64,000 bases of DNA. Source: Scrofimicrobium canadense. GTDB taxonomy: Bacteria > Actinomycetota > Actinomycetes > Actinomycetales > Actinomycetaceae. The stretch lies in the NCBI RefSeq assembly GCF_009696615.1, contig NZ_VULO01000012.1, positions 1 to 64,000 of the forward strand. The letters run 5' to 3'. Below, piece after piece: positions 38,943-49,450 of the stretch. The notes beneath the pieces are model-generated. The model saw only the letters and a program-made list of their open reading frames with translations. It was not told the DNA's origin and ran no database searches. Position numbers and translations under genes: made by a program. The stretch's first letter is position 1. Each line of letters begins with the position of its first letter.

Positions 38943-39532
38943 CCCTGAAACTGGTTATCGGGTTAGGAAATCCGGGAACACAATATGTCGATACCCGGCA
39001 CAATGTGGGAGCAGCAACCATTGCGGTATTGGTGAAGCGGCTAGGCGCCACGATGCGATCACATACCAGCCGGTGCCATGTGGCCGAAGCTCGAATTGGG
39101 ATTCTCCCTGGTGGGGCGCCTGGCCCCAAGATCACGTTAGCCGTTGCAGACTCGTACATGAACGTTTCTGGAGGGCCATTGTCGCGTCTGGCGCAATACC
39201 TGCGCATATCCCCAGACGAAATACTGGTCATCCATGATGACCTGGATCTCCCCGCACATCAACTGCGCCTCAAGCAAGGCGGGGGAGAAGGGGGACACAA
39301 TGGGCTGCGGTCTCTGAGCCAACACTTGGGAGACAGAAACTACGGGCGCTTGCGCATAGGAATCGGACGTCCTCCAGGGAGACAAAATCCAGCGGACTTT
39401 GTGTTGGAAAAAATCTCTTCAGCGGCGCGTGAAGAATGGAATGTCACGTATGAGTTGGCAGCCGATACCGTCGAAGACGTGGCGGTTCGTGGATTTGCCG
39501 CAGCCCAACAAGACCTGCATTCGCGCTCATGA
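38939..39532 (+). CDS. pth: Peptidyl-tRNA hydrolase
   Basis: Recycles tRNA from dropped-off peptidyl-tRNA, 197 aa. Motifs GLGNPGTQYVDTRHNVG (catalytic His), SYMNVSGG, and IHDDLDLP, GGGEGGHNGLRS. ATG 38939 overlaps the SGNH stop (ATGA); the longer frame from 38906 is not needed. Its stop overlaps mfd. Confidence 0.96.
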   Translation: MTLKLVIGLGNPGTQYVDTRHNVGAATIAVLVKRLGATMRSHTSRCHVAEARIGILPGGAPGPKITLAVADSYMNVSGGPLSRLAQYLRISPDEILVIHDDLDLPAHQLRLKQGGGEGGHNGLRSLSQHLGDRNYGRLRIGIGRPPGRQNPADFVLEKISSAAREEWNVTYELAADTVEDVAVRGFAAAQQDLHSRS

Positions 39533-42500
39533 GTGAGTTATCTTCGCTGCTCTCCCAAGTAGCCCACGATCCTGCTATTGATGCTGCCATGCGCGGGATG
39601 TCGGTGCCTGGCACCGGGACGATAGTCGCCCCACCTGGACTGCGTCCCCCAATCATTGCCTTAGCCGATGACGATTCCCTCACGGTTGTTATCACCGCGA
39701 CAGGGAGGCGAGCTAACCAACTAGGTGAAGCAATCAGTGCCTGGGGACCGCGGGCGGCAGTCTTCCCCAGTTGGGAGACGCTCCCTCATGAAAGGCTCTC
39801 ACCGGGCCTTGACACAATGGCTAGGCGTGCGGCGGTGCTGCGGCGCCTCGCCCATCCGATAGTCGGCGATGAACATGCAGGCCCGATAGATGTGCTCATT
39901 GTCCCAGTTCGCGCGCTCTTGCAGCCAGTAGCCGCCGACGTTGCAGAAATGGAACCGCTAAGAGTCAAAGTCGGTGACTGGATCGATCGAGACGATCTAC
40001 TCGCAAGACTTTTCAACCTCGGGTATTCTCCAGTCGACACCGTTAGAGGACGCGGCGAAGTTTCCGTTCACGGTGGCATCGTCGACGTTTTTCCCCCAGC
40101 AGGCGATCATCCTGTCCGCCTGGAACTCTTTGGTGACGAAGTTGAAGAAATTCGCTGGTTCAACCTTTCAGACCAGCGCAGTGCAGGCCCAGCAGAAGGT
40201 GGACTGTGGGCTCCAGCAGCCCGCGAACTTGTTCTCACTGACGAAGTGCGTCAGCGAGCACGAGAGCTCCAAAGAGAACTTCCAGGTGCTGCCGACATCC
40301 TCGAACTAGCATCTGAAGGAATTTACGCACCGGGCATTGAATCCCTCACCTCCGCACTTGTATCCCAGATGCGCTCGCTCGATTCCCTCATTCCTACTGA
40401 CGCGCTGTGGTGTGTTGACGAACCTGAGAGAGTACTTCGCCGCGCAGAAGATCTGGCAACCACCTCGTCCGAATTTGAATCAGCAGCATGGGGGGCCGCA
40501 GCCGGGGGTGGCAACGCGCCTCTCACAATGGGCACGGGTTCTTTCCTTGCATTGGACGAAGTGTGGGCACCTGAGGGCAGCCGCTGGTGGGAGTTGACCT
40601 CCCTGCAGGGCGCCGAAGTCCTGGATGAGGCCGAAACGCGTTACTTCCGCACCCAAGCACGTGACGTGATTCCATACCGCGCAGACTTCAGGCAAGCCGC
40701 CCAAGACCTAGCTGAACTGGCCGCATTAGGTTGGACACTAGTCCTGACAACACCGGGACACGGAGCTGCACGCAGGCTCACACAACTTCTCTTAGACGCT
40801 GAAGTACCTGCTCGCCTCGAAGAAGAACTCCCCCTCGACCCGCAGCTAGGACTGGTCCATGTCGTTCCGGTGGCAGCAGGTGTCGGCTTCGTCATGGAAG
40901 AATCGAAGCTGGCGGTCTTCACAGAACAAGATCTCACCGGAGGACGCAGTGGAGGCACCACCCGCGACATGCGGAAAATGCCCGCGCGGCGCAAAGGAAA
41001 ACTGGACCCGCTGAGTCTTCGTCCAGGAGATTTTATCGTTCACGAGCAACACGGGATCGGACGTTTTCTAGAAATGGAATCCCGCGTCGTCCCAGGAACT
41101 AATGCCAAACGCGACTACCTGGTGGTGGAATATGCCGGTGCGCGAGGCCGGCCCGCCGACGTGCTCTACGTCCCCACCTCGTCCCTCGACCAAGTATCGA
41201 AATATACAGGTTCTGACGAGCCTCGCCTATCAAGAATGGGCGGCGCAGATTGGGCAAAGACTAAGAAACGTGCCAAAGCTGCGGTCAAGGAAATCGCTGC
41301 CGAATTGGTGCGTCTATATGCGGCCCGACAGAGTATGAAAGGCCACGCATTCAGCCCGGACACTCCTTGGCAACGGGAATTAGAAGACTCTTTCCCCTAT
41401 GTTGAAACCCCCGATCAGCTGCTCACCATTGATGAAGTGAAAGCCGACATGGAACGTGACGTGCCCATGGATAGGCTCCTCACTGGCGATGTCGGATATG
41501 GGAAAACAGAAATTGCTGTTCGTGCCGCATTCAAGGCAGTCCAAGATGGTAAACAGGTGGCGGTATTGGTCCCCACCACGCTTCTGGTCCAACAACATGT
41601 GGACACCTTTACTGAACGCTTCGCAGGTTTTCCCATCAATATAGGAGCCCTGTCGCGTTTTTCCACAAAGAAAGAAGCGGACGAAGTCCGTCAAGGATTG
41701 TTGGACGGAACTATCGACGTTGTGATTGGTACCCACTCCCTACTTACCGGTTCGGTGCGTTTCAAAGACCTAGGATTAGTCGTCATTGACGAAGAACAAC
41801 GCTTCGGAGTTGAGCACAAGGAAACACTCAAAGCGTTGCGAGCCCAAGTTGATGTACTGGCGATGTCCGCCACCCCGATTCCCCGCACATTGGAGATGGC
41901 GGTAGCTGGAATACGGGAAATGTCGGTCCTGCAGACTCCACCAGAAGAGCGTCAGCCGGTCCTCACCTTTGTGGGGCCGTACCAAAATGCTCAAGTTGCT
42001 GCAGCAATCAGACGTGAATTGATGCGCGATGGGCAGGTCTTCTTCATCCACAATCGGGTGGAAACCATCAATAAAGTAGCCGCAGAACTACAAGAACTGG
42101 TTCCAGAAGCGCGCATTCGAGTAGCCCATGGCAAGCTTTCAGAGGGTGAGCTAGAGCGTGTCATCGTAGATTTTTGGAATCACGAATTCGATGTCTTGGT
42201 ATGCACCACGATCGTGGAGACTGGACTCGATATTTCCAATGCCAATACGCTCATTGTCGACAGAGCTGACATCTTTGGACTGTCGCAACTTCACCAGTTA
42301 CGAGGACGGGTGGGACGCGGTCGCGAACGTGCCTACGCTTACTTTTTCTACCCCAAGGGTAAAACTCTCACGGAAACGGCTTTAGAGCGCTTGCGGACCA
42401 TAGCTGCGAATTCTGATTTGGGTTCGGGACTAGCTGTCGCTCAAAAGGACTTGGAGATTCGTGGGGCGGGGAATCTCCTTGGCGGTGCACAATCTGGTCA

Positions 42501-43053
42501 CATTGAAGGCGTCGGTTTTGATCTGTACGTGCGGATGGTTGCCGATGCAGTCGCTGAGTACAAAGGTGAGAAACCACAGGAGACCACAGAGGTTCGGATT
42601 GAACTTCCAGTGGACGCTCATCTGCCGGAGTCGTACATCCCCGGCGAGGATGCGCGTCTGGAGGTGTATGGGAAGATAGCTCAAGTTAACGATCCTGCTC
42701 TTATGCGCGAGGTTCAAGAAGAGCTACTTGACCGGTATGGGCCATTGCCCTCTCAGGTTGAGAGGCTCTTCTTGTTGGCACGTTTGCGGTCAATGCTGCG
42801 CCAACTTGGAATCACCGAAGTTGTGACCCAGGGGCGCTATGTACGTTTAGGGCCCGTCGAACTAGCTGACTCACAGGCTTTGCGTCTGAAACGGCTGTAT
42901 CCAGGATCTGTCATCAAAGCTGCGACTCGGCAAATTCTGGTTCCACTTACCAGGCATCATGGCGAGACAGGACCAGAAGATGAAGCAATCCTCAGTTTTG
43001 TCGAAGACCTCTTGCGTGGAGTCATTGTAGGGCGAGGTAAGAGCAGAGGATAA
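39529..43053 (+). CDS. mfd: Transcription-repair coupling factor Mfd
   Basis: Removes RNA polymerase stalled at lesions and recruits nucleotide excision repair, 1174 aa. A UvrB-homology region (about residues 1-350) with GGIVDVFPP precedes the RNA-polymerase-interaction domain (about 490-560, PGDFIVHEQHGIGRF and VEYAGARGRPADVLYVP). The RecG-like motor follows: Walker A TGDVGYGKTE, DEEQRFGV, SATPIPRTLEMA and QLHQLRGRVGRG. The C-terminal TRCF domain ends the protein. Confidence 0.97.
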   Translation: MSELSSLLSQVAHDPAIDAAMRGMSVPGTGTIVAPPGLRPPIIALADDDSLTVVITATGRRANQLGEAISAWGPRAAVFPSWETLPHERLSPGLDTMARRAAVLRRLAHPIVGDEHAGPIDVLIVPVRALLQPVAADVAEMEPLRVKVGDWIDRDDLLARLFNLGYSPVDTVRGRGEVSVHGGIVDVFPPAGDHPVRLELFGDEVEEIRWFNLSDQRSAGPAEGGLWAPAARELVLTDEVRQRARELQRELPGAADILELASEGIYAPGIESLTSALVSQMRSLDSLIPTDALWCVDEPERVLRRAEDLATTSSEFESAAWGAAAGGGNAPLTMGTGSFLALDEVWAPEGSRWWELTSLQGAEVLDEAETRYFRTQARDVIPYRADFRQAAQDLAELAALGWTLVLTTPGHGAARRLTQLLLDAEVPARLEEELPLDPQLGLVHVVPVAAGVGFVMEESKLAVFTEQDLTGGRSGGTTRDMRKMPARRKGKLDPLSLRPGDFIVHEQHGIGRFLEMESRVVPGTNAKRDYLVVEYAGARGRPADVLYVPTSSLDQVSKYTGSDEPRLSRMGGADWAKTKKRAKAAVKEIAAELVRLYAARQSMKGHAFSPDTPWQRELEDSFPYVETPDQLLTIDEVKADMERDVPMDRLLTGDVGYGKTEIAVRAAFKAVQDGKQVAVLVPTTLLVQQHVDTFTERFAGFPINIGALSRFSTKKEADEVRQGLLDGTIDVVIGTHSLLTGSVRFKDLGLVVIDEEQRFGVEHKETLKALRAQVDVLAMSATPIPRTLEMAVAGIREMSVLQTPPEERQPVLTFVGPYQNAQVAAAIRRELMRDGQVFFIHNRVETINKVAAELQELVPEARIRVAHGKLSEGELERVIVDFWNHEFDVLVCTTIVETGLDISNANTLIVDRADIFGLSQLHQLRGRVGRGRERAYAYFFYPKGKTLTETALERLRTIAANSDLGSGLAVAQKDLEIRGAGNLLGGAQSGHIEGVGFDLYVRMVADAVAEYKGEKPQETTEVRIELPVDAHLPESYIPGEDARLEVYGKIAQVNDPALMREVQEELLDRYGPLPSQVERLFLLARLRSMLRQLGITEVVTQGRYVRLGPVELADSQALRLKRLYPGSVIKAATRQILVPLTRHHGETGPEDEAILSFVEDLLRGVIVGRGKSRG

Positions 43054-43070
43054 AAAGCGTGAACCTCAGC

Positions 43071-43098
43071 TTGGTTTAGCGCTGCAGTAGCGTAGAAT
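43071..43098 (+). promoter_or_regulatory. Predicted promoter of the lipoprotein gene
   Basis: -35 TTGGTT (43071-43076), 16-base spacer, -10 TAGAAT (43093-43098), in the 82-base gap after mfd. Confidence 0.4.
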
Positions 43099-43135
43099 AA
43101 GGAGGGGCCCAAAGAGGGCCGCTGAGGAGGACCCA

Positions 43136-43690
43136 GTGAGAAATACCCGCCGTCGCATAGGAGCTGGCATTGCAGTTTTAGGAGTTGCCCTGGCACTTAG
43201 CGGGTGCACACCTGGACCGAATGTTGCTGTTCAATCGATGGGCGTTTCCTATACGGAACAAGAAATTGATGAGGCCATGCCAGAACTGCAAGAGCTCTTT
43301 GGTGGCCAACAACAAATTACCCGTGACGTGGTAATTTCTACCATCGTTATGCTGCAGCCCATGTTCAATGCTTTTGAGGAGAGCGGACTGGCAACGCAGG
43401 AACAGGGAGTTGCCTTGGCTGGACAGTCTCTAGCCCAGGCCGGCATCAATATCGAAGATTATTCTCCTATTACCCAGCAGATTTTAGCTTTCGGTCAACT
43501 GCAGGAAGCACAACAGATGCTGGCGCAACAAGACCCCACAGCGATAGAGACAATCACCGAAAATATGACTTCGCCTGTGACTAAGGTCAATCCCCGATAT
43601 GGGTCGTTTGACCCACAGCAAGGATTAGTTCCTTATCTAGGTGATGTAGCATCTGCCGGTGCTTCACAGGCAGAACTTCCTACCGAATAG
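43136..43690 (+). CDS. Lipoprotein with SurA-N-like helical domain
   Basis: 184 aa. Type II signal peptide (RRRIGAGIAVLGVALALSGC) with lipobox LSGC. The mature part, helical and Gln/Glu-rich (VSYTEQEIDEAMPELQELFG, VISTIVMLQPMFNAFEESGL), resembles the N-terminal chaperone domain of SurA/PrsA proteins but lacks a rotamase domain. A folding role for exported proteins is plausible but unproven. GTG start behind GAGGAGG. Confidence 0.78.
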   Translation: MRNTRRRIGAGIAVLGVALALSGCTPGPNVAVQSMGVSYTEQEIDEAMPELQELFGGQQQITRDVVISTIVMLQPMFNAFEESGLATQEQGVALAGQSLAQAGINIEDYSPITQQILAFGQLQEAQQMLAQQDPTAIETITENMTSPVTKVNPRYGSFDPQQGLVPYLGDVASAGASQAELPTE

Positions 43691-45022
<1,332 letters not shown>

Positions 45023-45051
45023 TTCTTCTCGATAGATACATAGATACAGAC

Positions 45052-45089
45052 AAGGGGAGAGAACCATTGTGGTTCTCTCCCCTTACTAT
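45052..45089 (+). terminator. Rho-independent terminator of eno
   Basis: Perfect 15-bp stem (AAGGGGAGAGAACCA at 45052-45066 and its complement at 45070-45084) with a TTG loop; only a weak T-rich tail (ACTATT). Confidence 0.8.
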
Positions 45090-45196
45090 TACCCCAAGCA
45101 ATTTTGGTCCCTAAACATCCGCTACGGTGGTGATAAGAGCCGCCACGCCCGCAGTAGTGGTTCACTTGGTTTTGTTCATGATGAGAAGATGAGGAC

Positions 45197-45745
45197 GTGT
45201 CTGATACTGATCCCATTCGCCGTCCTAAGGCCCCACGTGGGCCGGGTGGTAATTCGCGCCCAGCAAGGCGTCCGGAAGATGTGCGAGCAAGTGCCAGGCC
45301 AAAACGAGTTAGCCGCCAAAACCAGGTGGAATCTTCTCAGCCGAAGAAGAAGGGGTTCGCGCTTACTTCTCTCACGTTTTCTCTCAGAGCCGTCATCGCC
45401 TCGGCAGTCGTTGTTGTTGCCGCGCTGGTGACAGTTCCGGTTGCTCTGCAGTGGGCGGATCAAGCGCGCGAGTATCAGGCGGCGATAGGCGAGTTGGAAG
45501 AGGCTAAAGCCACGCGGGCTGAACTCGAAAATGAACTTGCAAACTGGGACAATAAAGAATACATCGCCTCGCAAGCACGAAGCCGGCTAGGGCTGGTTGA
45601 AAAGGGGGAAACTCAGTTTTCCGTTGCTGATGCACCGCAGAGGCAGGCAGAAAAAGATGCGGAAGACAAGCGCCGCGGGCCAGAACGCCCTTGGACGATG
45701 GTTGTACAAGAAGAGTTACAGGAAGCCGATATAGTCAGTGAATAG
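45197..45745 (+). CDS. Septum formation initiator (FtsB/DivIC family)
   Basis: 182 aa bitopic division protein: a basic Pro/Arg-rich cytoplasmic tail (residues 1-55), one transmembrane helix (about 62-85), then a coiled coil (EYQAAIGELEEAKATRAELENEL) and the DivIC box YIASQARSRLGLVEKGE. Scaffold of the divisome with FtsL/FtsQ. GTG start. Overlaps the DUF501 gene by 8 bases. Confidence 0.9.
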   Translation: MSDTDPIRRPKAPRGPGGNSRPARRPEDVRASARPKRVSRQNQVESSQPKKKGFALTSLTFSLRAVIASAVVVVAALVTVPVALQWADQAREYQAAIGELEEAKATRAELENELANWDNKEYIASQARSRLGLVEKGETQFSVADAPQRQAEKDAEDKRRGPERPWTMVVQEELQEADIVSE

Positions 45746-46232
45746 CCCCGCCATTGAAGAAGTCGCGCCCCAAGGAAGCCCAGCTACTGAAGAAGATTTG
45801 ACGATTCTTGCTGAGCAGCTGGGAAGGACACCTCGCGGTGTGTGGGCTATTGGTGCGCGTGATAGTCAGGGGTATCCTCTGGTCGCTGTTACGTGGCCGC
45901 GTTTGCCCGATGGAACCCCTTTTCCGACTCTGTTCTATTTGACGCATCCCGACGTGGTTCGGGCTTGTTCAGTGTTAGAGGCTGAACACATGATGGAAGA
46001 ACTTGCTGAAAGGTTCCCTTCTAACCATGAGGCGCATAAAGACTATTTGCGTCGCCGCTCTCTTTTGGAAGAAGTGGAGGAGATTAGTGATTTCTCCGCT
46101 GGCGGACTGCCGACGCGTGTGAAATGTCTCCATGCCATGGTTGCTCATTCCTTAGCAGTCGGCCCCGGAATCAACCCCGTTGGTGATGCTGCCCTAGAAA
46201 TGATCGGCGAACGTGGACTGTGGAACAGATAG
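45738..46232 (+). CDS. DUF501 domain protein
   Basis: 164 aa conserved actinobacterial protein of unknown function, recognised by PRGVWAIGARDSQGYPLVAVTWPRLPDG-like N-terminal region (residues 32-58), FYLTHP, and GGLPTRVKCLHAMVAHSLA. It sits, as usual, between divIC and ppx. GTG start. Confidence 0.88.
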   Translation: MNSPAIEEVAPQGSPATEEDLTILAEQLGRTPRGVWAIGARDSQGYPLVAVTWPRLPDGTPFPTLFYLTHPDVVRACSVLEAEHMMEELAERFPSNHEAHKDYLRRRSLLEEVEEISDFSAGGLPTRVKCLHAMVAHSLAVGPGINPVGDAALEMIGERGLWNR

Positions 46233-46284
46233 AACGAGTGGACGCAAATTCGCGACCACTCGGCGAGCGGCCTAGATTAGTTCT

Positions 46285-47190
46285 GTGAAATCAGTAGCTG
46301 CCATCGATTGTGGAACGAATTCCATCCGCCTTCTCATCGCTAAGGAAACTCCAACAGGTCTAGTCGATCTGGTGAGAGAAATGCGCATTGTGCGTTTGGG
46401 GCAAGACGTGGACCGCACTGGCAGACTAGCTGACACCGCGGTTGAGAGGACCCTTGCCGCAGTGCGAGAATACCGAGAAATTATCTCACACCATGATGTT
46501 GAACGAACACGATTCGTCGGCACATCTGCGATGAGGGACGCTCATAACGGAAAACAGTTTATGGATTCTGTCGAGGCGATTATTGGTGTGCGGCCAGAGA
46601 TTATTCCGGGCGAAGAAGAGGCAGCGTTATCCTTCAAAGGTGCGGTGAGCTCGCTGACGGCCCCCGCCCCTCGAATGATTGTGGACATTGGTGGAGGCTC
46701 CACCGAGTTCGTATATGGAGCCGAGGCGCCAGAAGCCGCTATTTCCATTGACATGGGTTCTGTGCGAGTAACAGAGCGGTTTGGCTCCGACTTCGATGCT
46801 GCAGCGCAGTGGGTAGATGACAAGCTGGACCAGGTAGAACACGCCATTGACTTTGTGCGATTGGGGGCATTGGTGGGAGTTGCCGGTACGGTCACAACGC
46901 TAGCCGCACACTCTCTAGGTGCAACCAGGTATCAACCGGAACTCACCCACGGACAGTTCTTGACCTGGAAACAGTGGAACGACGCAGCTGATTTCATGAA
47001 GGACCAGCCTGTCGAGGTGAAGGCGGCCCTTCCTTTCATGCCTCCTGGACGTGCGGATGTGATAGGTGCTGGTGCGCTGATTTGGCAAAGAATCATCAAT
47101 CGAGTCGATAAAAGGCTACCGAAGCTTGGCGGTGCCTATGTCTCAGAGCATGACATCCTTGACGGTATCGCATTGGCACTGGTTGACTAA
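46285..47190 (+). CDS. ppx: Exopolyphosphatase / pppGpp phosphohydrolase family
   Basis: 301 aa Ppx/GppA protein of the short actinobacterial form (no C-terminal HD domain). ASKHA-fold motifs: AAIDCGTNSIRLLIA, RFVGTSAMRDA, DIGGGSTEF, and VAGTVTTLAAHSLG. Hydrolyses inorganic polyphosphate and/or the stringent alarmone; which one cannot be read from sequence. GTG start. Confidence 0.9.
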   Translation: MKSVAAIDCGTNSIRLLIAKETPTGLVDLVREMRIVRLGQDVDRTGRLADTAVERTLAAVREYREIISHHDVERTRFVGTSAMRDAHNGKQFMDSVEAIIGVRPEIIPGEEEAALSFKGAVSSLTAPAPRMIVDIGGGSTEFVYGAEAPEAAISIDMGSVRVTERFGSDFDAAAQWVDDKLDQVEHAIDFVRLGALVGVAGTVTTLAAHSLGATRYQPELTHGQFLTWKQWNDAADFMKDQPVEVKAALPFMPPGRADVIGAGALIWQRIINRVDKRLPKLGGAYVSEHDILDGIALALVD

Positions 47191-47294
47191 GTAACTCCTA
47201 AAACATATATAGCACGTTACAAGCAGGGTATGTATGCTGCTGGTCACGCGCTTTGGTGCTGGCCAGGTGAGAAAGATACAATGGTACGCGGCAA

Positions 47295-47370
47295 GCCCCC
47301 GTAGCCCAATGGCAGAGGCAACCGACTTAAAATCGGTCCAGTGTCGGTTCGAGTCCGACCGGGGGTACCA
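47295..47370 (+). tRNA. tRNA-Leu(UAA), short variable loop, CCA encoded
   Basis: 76 nt. Acceptor GCCCCCG pairs with CGGGGGT (G-U first pair), anticodon stem ACCGA/TCGGT, loop CTTAAAA gives anticodon UAA, T arm GTCGG/TTCGAGT/CCGAC, ending ACCA. The variable region is only 5 nt, whereas leucine tRNAs normally have a long variable arm. Confidence 0.85.
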
Positions 47371-47480
47371 GATCTGAGATGTTCCAGCCTCAGGCATTTC
47401 GGGAAATCCTGACTTGTGGCTCGACTGCTGTTGTCGGTTGGCTTCGATGATGGTATCGAATTAGGCCTGGTTTTCTGTGC

Positions 47481-47780
47481 TAATGATTCGGTTTTCGTCT
47501 ATGTAGTTTTTCGTGAAGAGTTCTTTGTTGCGTACTCTGAGAATTTGATAGGAGCTTGTGGGGTCATTGACGGCACCAAGGCATTCGTTGATGTATGAGT
47601 ATGCTAGCGAGAATACATTTTGGTGTTATCTGATCTTTCGGTCGAGGTGGGTGATCTCGATTTCTAGTGCCTTTTATTTCTCGGTGAAAAGGTCTATCGG
47701 TAGCGCTTCGGCTAGGTATGGATCGAGGAGTCAACGTTGTTCGCTGGTGGGAGTCTCACAGTTCCCCACACGCTCCCTTT
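47481..47780 (-). pseudogene. Remnant of a large serine recombinase C-terminus
   Basis: One minus-strand frame reads DPYLAEALPIDLFTEK, stop, KALEIEITHLDRKIR, stop, then NVFSLAYSYINECLGA and SSYQILRVRNKELFTKNYID. The order (linker, coiled coil, Arg-Asn-x-x-hydrophobic-Phe block) recalls the C-terminal region of phage or transposon serine integrases. Three in-frame stops show decay. No catalytic domain is left. The surrounding stretch 47371-47915 has no other gene. Confidence 0.5.
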
Positions 47781-47915
47781 CTCAGAACAAAGGTGCGGTG
47801 GGGTCTGGGCGAAGTCTACTGACGTGAAGTAGGTGAGACAAAGTTCCATTGGACATGGTTGACCCTAAGTGGTTGTGGGCTTGCAACAGGTCAGCATCTA
47901 CTGTGCGGTCACTAT

Positions 47916-48281
47916 GTGCTGACTATTGCTTCTCGTGTTGAGGTTATGAATCGTTTAGGTCGGGCGATGGCTGATAGTACTCGCTCACGTATTTTATTGG
48001 AACTATTGGAGGGGCCGGGTTATCCGGCACGTTTAGCGGAGAGCTTGGGATTGACACGGACGAATGTGTCGAATCATCTGGCATGTCTGCGGGGTTGTGG
48101 GATCGTGGTGGCTGCTCCTGAAGGGCGAAAGACCCGGTACGAAATTGCTGACCCGCATATCTCGCGGGCAATTTCTGCCTTAGTAGAAGTGGTGCTGGCT
48201 TTTGATGACGGTCATCCGTGTGTGAATGGTGAGAATTGCGATGTGCCGTTGTGCTGCCCCGGTGATGAGGTAAATGCCTGA
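47916..48281 (+). CDS. cmtR: CmtR-like Cd/Pb-responsive ArsR-family repressor
   Basis: 121 aa winged-helix metalloregulator. With the GTG start at 47916 the N-terminus (LTIASRVEVMNRLGRAMAD) aligns with Mycobacterium tuberculosis CmtR, and the three known Cd/Pb ligands fall at the same numbers: Cys57 and Cys61 in CLRGC, Cys102 in HPC. DNA-recognition helix LTRTNVSNHLACLRG. The tail adds three further cysteines (CDVPLCC). It should repress the downstream P-type ATPase gene, overlapped by TGATG. Confidence 0.9.
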   Translation: MLTIASRVEVMNRLGRAMADSTRSRILLELLEGPGYPARLAESLGLTRTNVSNHLACLRGCGIVVAAPEGRKTRYEIADPHISRAISALVEVVLAFDDGHPCVNGENCDVPLCCPGDEVNA

Positions 48282-49400
48282 TGGATGACTGCTGCAGGGT
48301 AGAAAAAGAGGACCGTGACTTTGGTGCGGAACCTCTTAGTTTGTGGTGGCAAGATCGAGCACTTTTACCGTCTGCTGTTTCGGGTGTGTTTCTGTTGGCT
48401 GGCTACGTCGTTGAATGGGCCGGGGTGCCTGTGGCTCCAGTCGTATTTCAAGGGATTGCTTTGGCGGCCGGGGCATGGGCCTTCGTTCCGGGGGTCATGA
48501 GAGCTTTATGTAATCGGCGCGTAGGCGTGGCCTTGTTGATGACGGTCGCAGCGGTTGGGGCGGTTGCTTTGGGACATGTGGGAGAGGCCGCTGCCTTAGC
48601 GTTCTTATTCTCTCTGGCTGAAACTTTAGAAGATCGGGCGATGGGTCGTGCCCAGGCGGGATTGCGTGCTCTGCTTGCTCTCATTCCGGATATAGCGAGG
48701 GTGTCTCGAGGCGGTGTTGAACAGACGATTGCCGCCAAAGAACTGGCAGTCGATGACCTACTGATTGTTGGCGCAGGGGAGCGCCTTGCTACCGATGGAG
48801 TAGTGGAGGCTGGGCAGTCGGTACTCGATACGTCTGCGGTGACGGGGGGAGTTGATCCCTGTGGATGTTTCTCCCGAAGCAGTGGTGGCAGCGGGGTCGA
48901 TCAATGTTGGCGGCGGGACACTTCGCGTTCGAGCTAGTGCCGGCGGAACAGATAACTCGCTGACGCAGATTGTTACCTTGGTAGAACAAGCACAGGCAAA
49001 GAAGGGAGTTCGGGCACGGTTAGCTGATCGGATAGCTCGGCCGCTGGTCCCACTAGTTTTGATAGCTGCTGCTTTGGTGGCCGGTTACGGATTCATCGTT
49101 GGGGATCCACTGACCTGGATTGAACGAGCCCTGGTGGTGTTGGTGGCAGCCTCCCCCTGTGCACTGGCGATTGCGGTTCTGGTAACCGTCATCAGTGCGA
49201 TTGGGGCAGCCTCAAAGTTAGGCGTGGTCATCAAGTCTGGTGAAGCGTTCGAGCAACTCGGTACGATTCGCACTATCGCTTTCGACAAGACAGGCACACT
49301 TACCCGTAACCAACCCAGTGTCATCGAAGCAAGGACTTTTGGTCAGGTTGATAACGCTGAAATGATCACACGGGCAGCTGCGGCAGAGTCAACGATGCTC
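48281..49400 (+). pseudogene. CtpG-like metal P-type ATPase, frameshifted and truncated
   Basis: Efflux ATPase remnant. The first part (48281-48850) covers the N-terminal membrane helices and start of the actuator domain, up to DTSAVTG. A run of six G at 48844-48849 throws it out of frame; with five G it reads TGELIPVDVS, the actuator TGE motif, and continues as SINVGGGTLRVRASAGG, SPCALAIAVLVTV (metal-site helix) and FDKTGTLTRNQ (phosphorylation site). Homology ends near AAAAES at about 49395. The nucleotide-binding domain, hinge GDGxND and last helices are missing. Confidence 0.85.
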
Positions 49401-49450
49401 CTATTGTGTGTTAAGGCGGTTAGGTGTGGTGTAGGTCATGGGTGGTTTAG

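Noticed and set aside
47143-47397. Minus-strand ORF containing PRSDSNRHWTDFKSVASAIG
   Set aside because: It is antisense to the tRNA; this peptide is a well-known false protein product of tRNA genes.
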